A stretch of 64,000 bases of DNA, taken from Pedobacter sp. B4-66. GTDB taxonomy: Bacteria; Bacteroidota; Bacteroidia; Sphingobacteriales; Sphingobacteriaceae. A program made the position numbers and the translations under genes. The stretch spans positions 310,001 through 374,000 of the forward strand of contig NZ_JAFVME010000006.1 in NCBI RefSeq assembly GCF_018492665.1, read 5' to 3'. Each line of letters begins with the position of its first letter. Positions within the stretch are counted from its first letter, which is position 1. Positions 44,655 to 52,626 of this stretch are shown in pieces. The notes under the pieces were generated by a model. That model saw only the letters and a program-made list of their open reading frames with translations. It made no database searches and was not told the DNA's origin.

Positions 44655-44969
44655 TTAACGTTGAATTTCGTTAAGATAATCTAATTCACTCATTTGAGCC
44701 ATTTTAGCCATAACACTCTCTACATTATAGTTCAATTTGTGATAAATAAGACTCTCTCCTTGTTCCTTGTGTGTAAGAAATCTGATCAGATCCTTAAAAT
44801 GGATAATTCCAATTCGTTTTTCATTATAAAAAACGGGCATGGTATAGAGTTCCAGATTAAGCATTACTTCTATTACGTCGATTACCAATTGCTCAGAATG
44901 CAATCTTATTTGCTTAGTAGCCTGATGGCTATAAGAAGGTGCTTTTTCATTCTGAATAATGGTTCCCAT
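44655..44969 (-). CDS. Single CBS-domain protein
   Basis: 104 residues with one CBS motif (VIDVIEVMLNLELYTMPVFY, then KRIGIIHFKDLIRFLTHKEQ). CBS domains usually come in pairs that bind adenosyl ligands, so this would have to dimerise. A short tail (MAKMAQMSELDYLNEIQR) follows. It is divergent from the AraC genes; a perfect 30-bp palindrome sits 6 bp upstream of its start codon. Confidence 0.6.
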   Translation of the reverse strand: MGTIIQNEKAPSYSHQATKQIRLHSEQLVIDVIEVMLNLELYTMPVFYNEKRIGIIHFKDLIRFLTHKEQGESLIYHKLNYNVESVMAKMAQMSELDYLNEIQR

Positions 44970-44975
44970 GACTTG

Positions 44976-45005
44976 AATAATTTTGATATTATTATCAAAA
45001 TTATT
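44976..45005. promoter_or_regulatory. 30-bp palindrome upstream of the CBS gene
   Basis: AATAATTTTGATA (44976-44988), loop TTAT, TATCAAAATTATT (44993-45005): a perfect 13-bp inverted repeat. Candidate operator or leader hairpin in the divergent region between the CBS gene and the AraC pair. Confidence 0.55.
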
Positions 45006-45140
45006 TTACAAAAATACCGTAAGTACCAGTAAATGAGAGCCAAGATAAGGTTTAAAAATACCGAATCAGGACATTTTTCATCACATTTAAAATTATTATA
45101 TAGTGCTTCGTATTAGAGAATTACCGATATTTAATAGCAG

Positions 45141-46121
45141 ATGAAAGAGGTTATATATCGCTTTGCTGTTGAAACTGACTGGGTAGAAGAACTGGCACGT
45201 AGTCATGGAGGATATATGCGTGGCAATTTCACCATTGCACCAGAAGATGTATTTACAGGCACGCATTATGTACTCCAAGTAAGTGAAAATGTTACTGTTA
45301 TGTTAGTAGATGCAACTTATCATCAAGATGTATTGTATAAGCCTCAAAACTCCACAGCTGATTTTGCCGGCATATATTTTAACCTTACAGAAGGTGAATC
45401 TGTTCATATTATGGACAACGTTTCGAAATCTGTAGGACGATGGAATTATAATCTGGCAATTGTGGATGGTGAGTTCAATACCGATTATATGATAAAATCG
45501 GGAAGTAAATGTTACAGCATTTCCCTTTTTGTAAAAAAGAGTATTTTAAGAGAATATCTCTCCAAAACAGGTGTACTTAACGAGGTGGTTAATCGTGTTT
45601 TTGATGAGGAACAAAATACATTGATACATTATGCTCATATGAGCAGTGCCAGCTGGCACCTCATTAATGAATTTAGAAAAAACATACCAGGGAGTATATC
45701 TTTTAATTTGCTGCTCGGCGGACTGGTTTACAACCTTTTAGCTAACTGCCTTGAGGGCATCATGAAACGGGAAATTATGATTAGTAAAGTACTGCCTTCG
45801 GACCTTACAATGATATTAACCTCTCAATCGAATTTGATTAAAAAACAGGAGGGCGTTTTTCCGGGTATAGCCGCACTTGCAGCAGAGGCTAATATGTCGG
45901 AAACTAAGTACAAAAACCTGTATAAAAAAATTACAGGATATACGCCAAACGCCTTTTTCTTAAACAACAAGCTGGAACTGGCAAGAGATCTACTTTCAAG
46001 GGGGCAATATACGGTTGGAGAATTGGCAGAAAAATTGAGCTTTACTAGTGCTTCTCATCTATCAGAGCAATTTAAAAACTATTTTAAAATGTCACCTAAA
46101 GAATACACGGCCTCGTTGTAA
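45141..46121 (+). CDS. AraC family transcriptional regulator
   Basis: 326 residues. An N-terminal unassigned sensor-like domain (about 1-215) precedes an AraC-type double HTH at the C-terminus (about 225-326: PGIAALAAEANMSETKYKNL, TVGELAEKLSFTSASHLSEQ, FKNYFKMSPKEY). Cytoplasmic DNA-binding regulator of unknown effector. Its stop codon overlaps the start of the next gene (TAATG), so the two are translated together. They share the same layout and the segment LLGxFPGIxxLAAEAxMS, which implies a tandem duplication. Confidence 0.85.
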   Translation: MKEVIYRFAVETDWVEELARSHGGYMRGNFTIAPEDVFTGTHYVLQVSENVTVMLVDATYHQDVLYKPQNSTADFAGIYFNLTEGESVHIMDNVSKSVGRWNYNLAIVDGEFNTDYMIKSGSKCYSISLFVKKSILREYLSKTGVLNEVVNRVFDEEQNTLIHYAHMSSASWHLINEFRKNIPGSISFNLLLGGLVYNLLANCLEGIMKREIMISKVLPSDLTMILTSQSNLIKKQEGVFPGIAALAAEANMSETKYKNLYKKITGYTPNAFFLNNKLELARDLLSRGQYTVGELAEKLSFTSASHLSEQFKNYFKMSPKEYTASL

Positions 46122-47026
46122 TGGAAGAAGGAAAAAAGATTTCCGGCATTGATGATAAAAATCAATTGGTTTTACCTAATGATATTGCTAAAGGTTGTTC
46201 GTATTTTATGGAGGTAATGCCCGGATTGATGTGTCTTATTGTAGATCATAGTTTACAAAGGAGCATTGAATTGACCAAAACTGTTAATGCCGAGGATTTT
46301 TATATTGCTTATTTTGACTTAAGTGATGAAATTGATATCCTTCAGACCAAGGGAGGAGCAAAAATAGATTATCAATCGAAACTGGGGATGGTTGTTGTTG
46401 ATGGCAGTTTAAAAAGTAGCTACACCTCATCTCCTAAAATATATTCTTTCTGGTTAATTATATCTAGACCTCTGCTTAGAAAGTACCTATTTGGGAATAT
46501 AGACAGTTCGGACAGTATTGTTTTTTCGAGCCATATTGATAGTCGTACGCGCTTATGTCTTCTTAAGCTTAAAATGAAAAACTATAATGATCCCTCATTT
46601 GAGTTATCTGTACGAGGAACTACATTACAGGTTTTAGGGTATCTGGTAGAACGCATCAATGAAATCGGGCCAATATTGGGGAAGCTTTCTGAATTAGACA
46701 CTACACAGGTTATCAAAACTCAAGCCCATATGATGGAGCAACTTTTAGGGGCATTTCCCGGAATTGATTTTTTGGCTGCAGAGGCGGGTATGTCTATCTC
46801 AAAATACAAAAAGCTGTTTAAGAGGATCTTTAAAGAAAGTCCTAATAGTTATTTTCTTAGGGAAAAACTAAATCTTGCACAAGTGCTTTTAAAAAGTGGC
46901 AATTTCAAGTCTATTAATGAGGTTGCCAATGAACTTGGCCATGCAAAGCCCGGATATTTTGCTGCTGTCTATAAAAAACAATTTGGCCAATTACCGGGAG
47001 AAGTTTTCAATAAAAGCACTTCATAA
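46121..47026 (+). CDS. AraC family transcriptional regulator (paralogue)
   Basis: 301 residues, same architecture as the gene it overlaps by one base. The AraC HTH lies at the C-terminus (about 205-301: PGIDFLAAEAGMSISKYKKL, INEVANELGHAKPGYFAAVY, KKQFGQLPGEV). Its N-terminal domain (SYFMEVMPGLMCLIVDHS) has diverged more than the HTH region. Coupled expression suggests the two could form heterodimers or sense related ligands. Confidence 0.82.
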   Translation: MEEGKKISGIDDKNQLVLPNDIAKGCSYFMEVMPGLMCLIVDHSLQRSIELTKTVNAEDFYIAYFDLSDEIDILQTKGGAKIDYQSKLGMVVVDGSLKSSYTSSPKIYSFWLIISRPLLRKYLFGNIDSSDSIVFSSHIDSRTRLCLLKLKMKNYNDPSFELSVRGTTLQVLGYLVERINEIGPILGKLSELDTTQVIKTQAHMMEQLLGAFPGIDFLAAEAGMSISKYKKLFKRIFKESPNSYFLREKLNLAQVLLKSGNFKSINEVANELGHAKPGYFAAVYKKQFGQLPGEVFNKSTS

Positions 47027-47040
47027 AACTAAAAATCGGC

Positions 47041-47048
47041 TAACTTTG
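47041..47048 (+). promoter_or_regulatory. Candidate -7 element immediately before a start codon
   Basis: TAACTTTG fits TAnnTTTG and ends 5 bp before the ATG at 47054. If it is used, the transcript would be nearly leaderless. No -33 TTG at the usual distance. Confidence 0.3.
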
Positions 47049-47053
47049 CGGGC

Positions 47054-47263
47054 ATGACAGCAGAAGATTTTGAGGCAGCGTTTCACGGAATAGAATTACC
47101 TTCGGAAATTGAATTGGCACCCGGAGCGATAATAAGGGATGTTCCACTGTTTTTAGAAAAAGAGTTAACGATTTTGAGAACAAGTAATCATCCGAGAGTA
47201 ACCGATCCGGTAGTTTACAGGCTAAACCTGGTACTTGAACTTATTAAAGCACAAACTCTATAA
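47054..47263 (+). CDS. DUF6965-like small protein
   Basis: 69 residues: EDFEAAFHGIELPSEIELAP, IIRDVPLFLEKELTILRTS, YRLNLVLELIK. I associate this pattern with DUF6965, a small Bacteroidota family of unknown function. Cytoplasmic. It follows the AraC pair by 27 bp but may have its own promoter. Confidence 0.6.
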   Translation: MTAEDFEAAFHGIELPSEIELAPGAIIRDVPLFLEKELTILRTSNHPRVTDPVVYRLNLVLELIKAQTL

Positions 47264-47482
47264 TACAAGTCCTTTTAATTCAACAATAGAGTAGTCTCCA
47301 TGGGTACTTGTTGCTTTTAAGATTTCTTCTTTTAGTTGTTTATTGTTGATCTCCTTTCCCGTTTTTGGTGGAACAAGGGTTTTCTTATCTATACTCGTAT
47401 TGGTTACTTTGGTAGCAAACCAGGTTACGTTTTCGTGTGGTACAGCTACACCAAGTATCATACCTGGCAAGCCATTAGATGA
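47258..47482 (-). pseudogene. C-terminal remnant of a GLPGLI-family protein
   Basis: The minus-strand frame contains NGLPGMILGVAVPHENVTWF, the hallmark GLPGLI box, then TLVPPKTGKEINNKQLKEEI and ends VELKGLVL. Normal members are about 250-300 residues with an N-terminal signal; only about 74 codons remain and an in-frame TGA lies a few codons upstream. The break at about 47480-47490 coincides with the start of the unusual scar region. Its 3' end overlaps the DUF6965-like gene by 6 bp. Confidence 0.5.
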
Positions 47483-47574
47483 TTCCGTTCAATTCCGTTT
47501 TGCTTCGCGTCATATTCTTAAACCCAATAGTTATGAAAGGATGAAACCACACCAGCACCGTCAATTTCATTCCA

Positions 47575-47802
47575 TTAAGCCGAAAAATTTTGGCCCTTTT
47601 TGGGCACTCCAAATCCGTCTGCTTTTGTACGGCTCTTGTTCGTACCTCGTTCGACCAGGGTCGAACGAGGTACGAACAAGAGCCGTTTCAGGATAGCCGC
47701 AGAGACGACTATATTTTTACCCGTATTATCGTTCTTTTTCGGATTCAAAACCTCCCTATAGGATTTAACACCGCTCAAAATTTTCATGCCTGCATTTTTC
47801 AT
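47575..47802 (-). CDS. Doubtful small ORF spanning the palindrome
   Basis: 75 codons starting MKNAGMKILSGVKSYREVLN, then GKNIVVSAAILKRLL. The first 40 or so residues look protein-like. The rest is encoded by the palindrome itself (FVPRSTLVERGTNKS), so either the original gene was interrupted there or the whole frame is fortuitous. It starts 10 bp after another orphan tail (stop at 47813). Confidence 0.25.
   Translation of the reverse strand: MKNAGMKILSGVKSYREVLNPKKNDNTGKNIVVSAAILKRLLFVPRSTLVERGTNKSRTKADGFGVPKKGQNFSA
47629..47686. repeat. Perfect 28-bp inverted repeat with 2-nt centre
   Basis: ACGGCTCTTGTTCGTACCTC, then GTTCGACC (47629-47656), is exactly complementary to 47659-47686 with AG between. 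The DNA can extrude a cruciform, or the RNA a very stable hairpin. Confidence 0.85.
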
Positions 47803-47812
47803 AGTTTAATTA

Positions 47813-47917
47813 TTAAAACAATTCTGGAGGGATTTTACCCCCCTTTCCTAATTGCTTAAACCAATGTAAAAAGGAAAAATCTGGTGGCGATTCGAATTGG
47901 TACAATTTCTCGTATTG
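47813..47917 (-). pseudogene. Orphan C-terminal coding fragment
   Basis: The minus-strand frame reads YEKLYQFESPPDFSFLHWF, then KQLGKGGKIPPELF and a TAA; a TAG closes it upstream and it has no start. It has strong protein character (PPDFSFL, GKGGKIPPELF). I do not recognise its source. Confidence 0.35.
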
Positions 47918-47999
47918 CTACGCAATTACTCGCAATTAGACCATTTATGTCCGATTGAACGGTTTTGGTAGCTTTTCTCGTTTTGTGCCTTCGGGCGAA

Positions 48000-49514
48000 C
48001 TACGGCCTTGTAGGTTCCGTGCGCACTATGCCCTTCACTATAACCTCGGGGTCTGCTGTAATAAAATGGCCTTGTCCTTCTTTTACAATAAGCTTTAATT
48101 TACCGCCAAGCTTCTTGTATTGTTGGTCTATCACCATAGTATGCTCTTTGAACCAGGGATCCTGGCTTCCTGAAACGATTAGCAAGGGTACTCCTGCCTT
48201 CCCTATTGGAATGAGGCCCTCGAATAGATTTTTCTTAGTCATTAAACTACGCATCACTGGATTTACAGCATATATGGCTGAAACTTTTTCAGGATTTTCC
48301 ATTGTCCAGGCAATACATTCACCCGCGTTTACTCCTGATCCTTCTAACACTGGTTTCTTAGAAAATCCATGATCAGTTAACATTTTATAAATCTCATTCC
48401 ACTGTTCCATTACGGCACCGGATTGTGTGGTAATTGGGGTAATAACAATATGATATCCTTTAGCCAGTAAAGCCTGATCTACAAGGGCATTCCTATCCAT
48501 GCGATCGCTTCGAAAAACCCATGGCTTGCCTGGGGCCGGTTTATTTGGAACTATAATAACCATTGAAGATACACCATAACGACTCTTGCTTTTCACCTTG
48601 TACTGCTCATAGTAAGGCGTATAACCGGGACCTCTGGCGGTCATCCATGTATTTTCTTCTTTCAAATACAAGTAGCTGTTTTGGGGATTGTAGTAATATG
48701 ACTTGGTGAAGCTATCATCTATAAAACCTGGCAACGGCGAAGGTTTCGAAGCACTTGCAACATTTGTGACAACCCAATCGACAATAGGAGTTGGATTTTG
48801 CAAGCTGTGTGGATGATGGGCTGTACCCTCTTTGACCAGAATAGTCATTCTGCCACCCATTTGTAAATAAATATTTTCAATTGGCAATGTGTTTTTTTCA
48901 TACAGAAAATCTTCTGAGCCACAGATACTTAATAATGGAACATCATACCGTGCAAGTTCTGCTATTTTTGCCAGACTTTCAGGCATGATTGCAGCGTTAT
49001 CTGCGTAAATGCATGATACTTGATCAGGGTGATTTACAGACCATGCATAGGCATTTATAGCACCTCTGCTCATTCCTCCAAAGGCCGGCTTTTTTGAGAA
49101 TCCGTGTTCCTTGGTTAAAAAAGCATACCATGCATCCCACTGTCTTCCGGCATCGCAATTAATGTATCCAATAAAAAAACCCTTTTTTAATAGCTCAACT
49201 TCCGACTGAGGTTCGTGATCCCAATAAAATCCTCTCCATGACCATGGATTTCCTACGGCTGCAGTTTTCGGTACAACAACAAGGCACCGTACCTTTCCTT
49301 TTACTTCGGCATTAATGCCGAAACCCTCACCTTCAACAGCCTTAAATGGTGTTATTTCCAAACTAAGGGTATCCATTAGAAAATCATAGCGATCAAATCC
49401 TCTCCATGTAGTTTTATCGCCTGAAAAGCTCACTGTAGTCGATTGAGCATATACCGTATTAAAAATTGATGTAGTGATAAGCAATACAGCAACAAGTGCA
49501 ATAATTTTTCGCAT
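48000..49514 (-). CDS. Exported tandem alpha/beta-hydrolase; second domain lacks the nucleophile
   Basis: Start at 49514 (MRKIIALVAVLLITTSIFNT, signal peptide) instead of 49544. Two hydrolase-fold repeats follow. The first (about 25-255) has the elbow FGGMSRGAIN with Ser149, Asp in CGSEDFLY and His in EGTAHHPHS. The second (about 300-495) aligns well (HGFSKKP precedes both elbows; GSQDPWF; GQGHF), but the elbow reads LEGSGVNAGE, placing Gly where Ser should be. So it probably has one active esterase-like domain and one structural or binding domain. Substrate unknown; exported esterases of this kind often act on decorated glycans. Confidence 0.75.
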   Translation of the reverse strand: MRKIIALVAVLLITTSIFNTVYAQSTTVSFSGDKTTWRGFDRYDFLMDTLSLEITPFKAVEGEGFGINAEVKGKVRCLVVVPKTAAVGNPWSWRGFYWDHEPQSEVELLKKGFFIGYINCDAGRQWDAWYAFLTKEHGFSKKPAFGGMSRGAINAYAWSVNHPDQVSCIYADNAAIMPESLAKIAELARYDVPLLSICGSEDFLYEKNTLPIENIYLQMGGRMTILVKEGTAHHPHSLQNPTPIVDWVVTNVASASKPSPLPGFIDDSFTKSYYYNPQNSYLYLKEENTWMTARGPGYTPYYEQYKVKSKSRYGVSSMVIIVPNKPAPGKPWVFRSDRMDRNALVDQALLAKGYHIVITPITTQSGAVMEQWNEIYKMLTDHGFSKKPVLEGSGVNAGECIAWTMENPEKVSAIYAVNPVMRSLMTKKNLFEGLIPIGKAGVPLLIVSGSQDPWFKEHTMVIDQQYKKLGGKLKLIVKEGQGHFITADPEVIVKGIVRTEPTRP

Positions 49515-49632
49515 TCGTGGTTTTATTTGGTTATGGTTTGGCAATCAAATAAAATAAATCTGGTTAATTTTTACTTAATAAACTATTAATCAAAAAAATC
49601 TTTACCTATTCAAATGGGGATAAAAATTAGCA

Positions 49633-49640
49633 TATATTTG
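49633..49640 (+). promoter_or_regulatory. Candidate -7 element TATATTTG
   Basis: Matches TAnnTTTG, 14 bp before the lipoprotein ATG at 49655. No clear -33 element. Confidence 0.4.
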
Positions 49641-49654
49641 AAAGTACCCATTAT

Positions 49655-50086
49655 ATGAAGAGACTTTTAGAAATTATATGCTTAATTATCTTTTTTGCGA
49701 TGTATGGCTGTTCAGGCGAAAGCGTAGACCGGAATTACACCAAAACAATATACCGCGCTATAAGTAAAGGTGATACTGCTACTTTTAAAATAAATCTTAC
49801 AGATAAAGAGTTCTTTGGACAGCTTGAAATAAATTACAATGGTCTCTATAAAGATTCTGGTGATGTAACCGGAATTGTAAAAGGAAACGAACTAAAAGGA
49901 ACTTATCGCTTTCAGCATTATGGAGTTGAGGCATGGCACAAAACCCCAATAGCTTTATTAAAAAAGGATGGCAAGCTTATTATGGGTGAAGGCTCAATGG
50001 AAGTTTACATGAACATCCACTATTTCAAAAAAAACAAGCCAATTAATTATCAAAATGTAAAGTTTGTATTTGAAAAGATGCCTTAA
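49655..50086 (+). CDS. Small lipoprotein, unknown function
   Basis: 143 residues. Type II signal with Cys19 (FFAMYGCSGES), then a beta-rich domain: EFFGQLEINYNGLYKDSGDV, GIVKGNELKGTYRFQHYGVE, ALLKKDGKLIMGEGSMEVYM. The pattern GxxxGxVxGxxLxGxY is seen in several Bacteroidota lipoproteins without known function. Single gene, convergent with miaE (4 bp between the stops). Confidence 0.65.
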   Translation: MKRLLEIICLIIFFAMYGCSGESVDRNYTKTIYRAISKGDTATFKINLTDKEFFGQLEINYNGLYKDSGDVTGIVKGNELKGTYRFQHYGVEAWHKTPIALLKKDGKLIMGEGSMEVYMNIHYFKKNKPINYQNVKFVFEKMP

Positions 50087-50090
50087 ATAA

Positions 50091-50672
50091 TTAGCCGTGA
50101 ATGGCCTCTTTATTACCGAAACTTTGGATAAGTTCACCTTCAAATTCAAGCCATTCTTTCCATCGTTTATCTACATCAATATCGATGGTATATTTACGGG
50201 CAAAGTTCAGGAAAACAGTATAATGTCCCGCTTCAGATACCATCAGCTCATGATAGAATTTTGCAAGTTCCTGATCTTTTATATTTTGCGACAATACCCT
50301 GAAGCGCTCACAACTGCGAGCTTCAATCATTGCCGCAAATAAAAGACGATCGATAAAAGCACAGTTCCTACTGCCATCTCTACGACTAAACTTAACTAAC
50401 CGGCCCACATAATCGTCTTTACGTTCACGACCAAGGGTGTAACCGCGCTTCTCAATTATATCAACTACCATTTGAAAATGCTGCATTTCTTCGATAGCAA
50501 TAGCTGTTAGCTCTTGCACCAAGTCCATGTGCTCGGAATTATTGGCAATTAGCGTAATGGCATTTGTTGCTGCTTTTTGTTCGCACCAGGCATGATCGGT
50601 TAAAATCTCTTCTAAATTTGATTCAGCAATATTTGCCCAACGCGGGTCTGTCAATAATTTTAATCCAAGCAT
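50091..50672 (-). CDS. miaE: tRNA-(ms2io6A)-hydroxylase MiaE
   Basis: 193 residues of the ferritin-like diiron MiaE family. The iron-ligand segments are visible: the N-terminal DHAWCEQKAATNAITLI, AIEEMQHFQMVVDIIEKRG (EExxH) and MIEARSCERFRVLSQ followed by ELMVSEAGHYTVFLNF (ExxH). It hydroxylates the isopentenyl group of ms2i6A37 in tRNA using oxygen. Length fits the family. Cytoplasmic, single gene. Confidence 0.9.
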   Translation of the reverse strand: MLGLKLLTDPRWANIAESNLEEILTDHAWCEQKAATNAITLIANNSEHMDLVQELTAIAIEEMQHFQMVVDIIEKRGYTLGRERKDDYVGRLVKFSRRDGSRNCAFIDRLLFAAMIEARSCERFRVLSQNIKDQELAKFYHELMVSEAGHYTVFLNFARKYTIDIDVDKRWKEWLEFEGELIQSFGNKEAIHG

Positions 50673-50715
50673 GGTAATGAATATCTTATGTGGGCCAAAA
50701 TTAGCAAAGATTTGC

Positions 50716-52596
50716 TTAGTCTTCGGTACGCTTTTCCAGATCTTTAATACTTACTGTAATCATTTTACCTATTGGCTTGTTGTTGAGGTAGGTTAACACC
50801 AGAATATGATCTGCTCCTTTAGGTATAGAAAGTGTGTCGGTATACTTTGGAGAGAAATTATCGGGGAAAGTGTTATCAAAGGTATAATAAATGTCTAGTT
50901 TTTTTATCTCGGTACTCAATGCAATGCGAAACGTTTTATTAACGGAGTCTTTTAAAGGGGTAATTGCGGCATCATACACGCTTCTTGCATAGTTGATATT
51001 TGCCACATCATACCTTTGAAGATGACTTTCCATTCTTGAAATAAAGTTGTTCCAGTTTTTAGATTCTTTTGGTGACCAAAATACTTCTGACAAAGCAAAT
51101 GCGCGAGGCCAGGTCATGTATTCTGCGTGTCTATAGGTTGGTACAGATTCAGCCCATAAGTTTCCCTGGCCTCCCAAAACGAAAGATGGATCAGGTATTT
51201 CTGCAGGAATTGGATCAAAATTATAGCAGCTTGACAAGGTAAGCATCGAATAAGTTGGTGGCTCCGCAGCAGGGTCACCTTGATAAAGATCAAGGTAGCA
51301 ATTATCGGCAGGGGTCATAATTACGTGGTGATTCATTTTTGCAGCTTCTATACCACCTTTCATTCCTCTCCAGCTCATTACAGTAGCTTCTGGTGCCAAT
51401 CCACCTTCAAGAATCTCATCCCATCCCATCATTTTTTTACCTTTAGATTTAACAATGGTCTCCATACGTTTGATGAAATAACTTTGCAGTTCTTCAGGAG
51501 TTTTCAGGTTTTCATCTGCCATTCTTTTCTGGCATTTTTTACATGTTTTCCAGAAACCTTTGAAGCACTCATCTCCACCGATGTGGATATATTGACCAGG
51601 GAAAAGTGCGGCTACCTCGCCCAGTACTTTTTCCATAAATACGAAACTTTGCTCATTGCCTGGGCATAGAGCATTGTCATCTACTCCATAAAAAGTATTA
51701 CCTACGTTTACTTTAAATGGTCCACCGGTACAAGATAGATCAGGATACGCAGCAAGCGCGGCAAGGCTATGTCCGGGAACATCTATTTCCGGTAGAACAG
51801 TTACAAAACGCTCTTTGGCATATTTAACAACTTCCTTAACATCATCCTGAGTATAATAACCTCCATAATCGGCAGCTTCATTTGCTCCTTGGGGATCGCG
51901 TTTCCACCATAAGCCCATTCTTGATGCACGCCAGGCTCCTACTTCTGTTAGTTTTGGTAGGCTTTTGATTTCTATCCTCCAGCCCTGATCGTCGGTTAAG
52001 TGCCAGTGAAATACGTTCATTTTGTATTTAGCAAGTTGGTCGATGTATTTCTTAACCACTTCTTTTGGGAAATAATGTCTGCTTACATCTAACATTAAAC
52101 CTCTCCAGCCAAATCTTGGATAATCTGTTATTTTAACGCAGGGTATAGACCATACTTTGTTTTTAATGATTTCTGCACTTTCTATTTCTTTTGGCAGTAG
52201 CTGCATTACAGTTTGCATACCATAAAAAAGACCTACAGGCTTGTTTGCCATAACCGTAATTTTGGTTGGCTTAACATCTAGGGTATACCCCTCATCTCCT
52301 ATCTGCTTATTGTATGCTTTGTTGATAACCAATTGGATTGTAGAAGTTCCACCAGCTGTATGACCTAGATTAAAGCCAGTTGGTGTTTCAATCATATCGG
52401 CAAACAATTCTGCAATTTCTTTATTTGCAGGGGCCGCAATAAGCTTGGTGGTTTTATTTAATTTGAAGCTACCAACAAGCTTTTCGAGCTTTACCGGTTC
52501 GGGTATAAGAGCAGGAATAGTTTCTACAGCAAACGATTTTTGAGAGAATAGTAAGCAGAGGGTTAGTGCAGCTATTCTGAAGGGGGTAAAATTCAT
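50716..52596 (-). CDS. GH20 beta-N-acetylhexosaminidase
   Basis: 626 residues. Signal peptide (AALTLCLLFSQKSFA), GH20b N-terminal domain (about 25-145) and a GH20 TIM barrel from about 150: WRGLMLDVSRHYFPKEVVKK, MNVFHWHLTDDQGWRIEI, VLPEIDVPGHSLAALAAYPD. The catalytic Asp-Glu pair is in IHIGGDECFKGFWKTC. The C-terminus (about 540-626) resembles the CHB_HEX_C Ig-like domain. It removes terminal beta-linked GlcNAc/GalNAc by substrate-assisted catalysis; periplasmic. Alone on its transcript. Confidence 0.92.
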   Translation of the reverse strand: MNFTPFRIAALTLCLLFSQKSFAVETIPALIPEPVKLEKLVGSFKLNKTTKLIAAPANKEIAELFADMIETPTGFNLGHTAGGTSTIQLVINKAYNKQIGDEGYTLDVKPTKITVMANKPVGLFYGMQTVMQLLPKEIESAEIIKNKVWSIPCVKITDYPRFGWRGLMLDVSRHYFPKEVVKKYIDQLAKYKMNVFHWHLTDDQGWRIEIKSLPKLTEVGAWRASRMGLWWKRDPQGANEAADYGGYYTQDDVKEVVKYAKERFVTVLPEIDVPGHSLAALAAYPDLSCTGGPFKVNVGNTFYGVDDNALCPGNEQSFVFMEKVLGEVAALFPGQYIHIGGDECFKGFWKTCKKCQKRMADENLKTPEELQSYFIKRMETIVKSKGKKMMGWDEILEGGLAPEATVMSWRGMKGGIEAAKMNHHVIMTPADNCYLDLYQGDPAAEPPTYSMLTLSSCYNFDPIPAEIPDPSFVLGGQGNLWAESVPTYRHAEYMTWPRAFALSEVFWSPKESKNWNNFISRMESHLQRYDVANINYARSVYDAAITPLKDSVNKTFRIALSTEIKKLDIYYTFDNTFPDNFSPKYTDTLSIPKGADHILVLTYLNNKPIGKMITVSIKDLEKRTED

Positions 52597-52626
52597 GTGT
52601 TGGTGGTTTTTTAATTAGGTTTTTGA

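Larger units (their letters stand above)
47483..47999. other. Scar region: palindrome plus orphan ORF fragments
   Basis: About 500 bp with no intact gene. It holds a short minus-strand ORF (47575-47802), a C-terminal fragment (47813-47917), a 58-bp palindrome (47629-47686) and a GC-rich GGAGGG/CCCCCC dyad near 47826-47843. I found no terminal inverted repeats or transposase. Confidence 0.45.

Noticed and set aside
44983..44998. FNR/CRP-type box in the palindrome upstream of the CBS gene
   Set aside because: TTGAT and ATCAA are separated by 6 bp instead of 4, so the standard consensus is not met; kept only as an unspecified palindrome.
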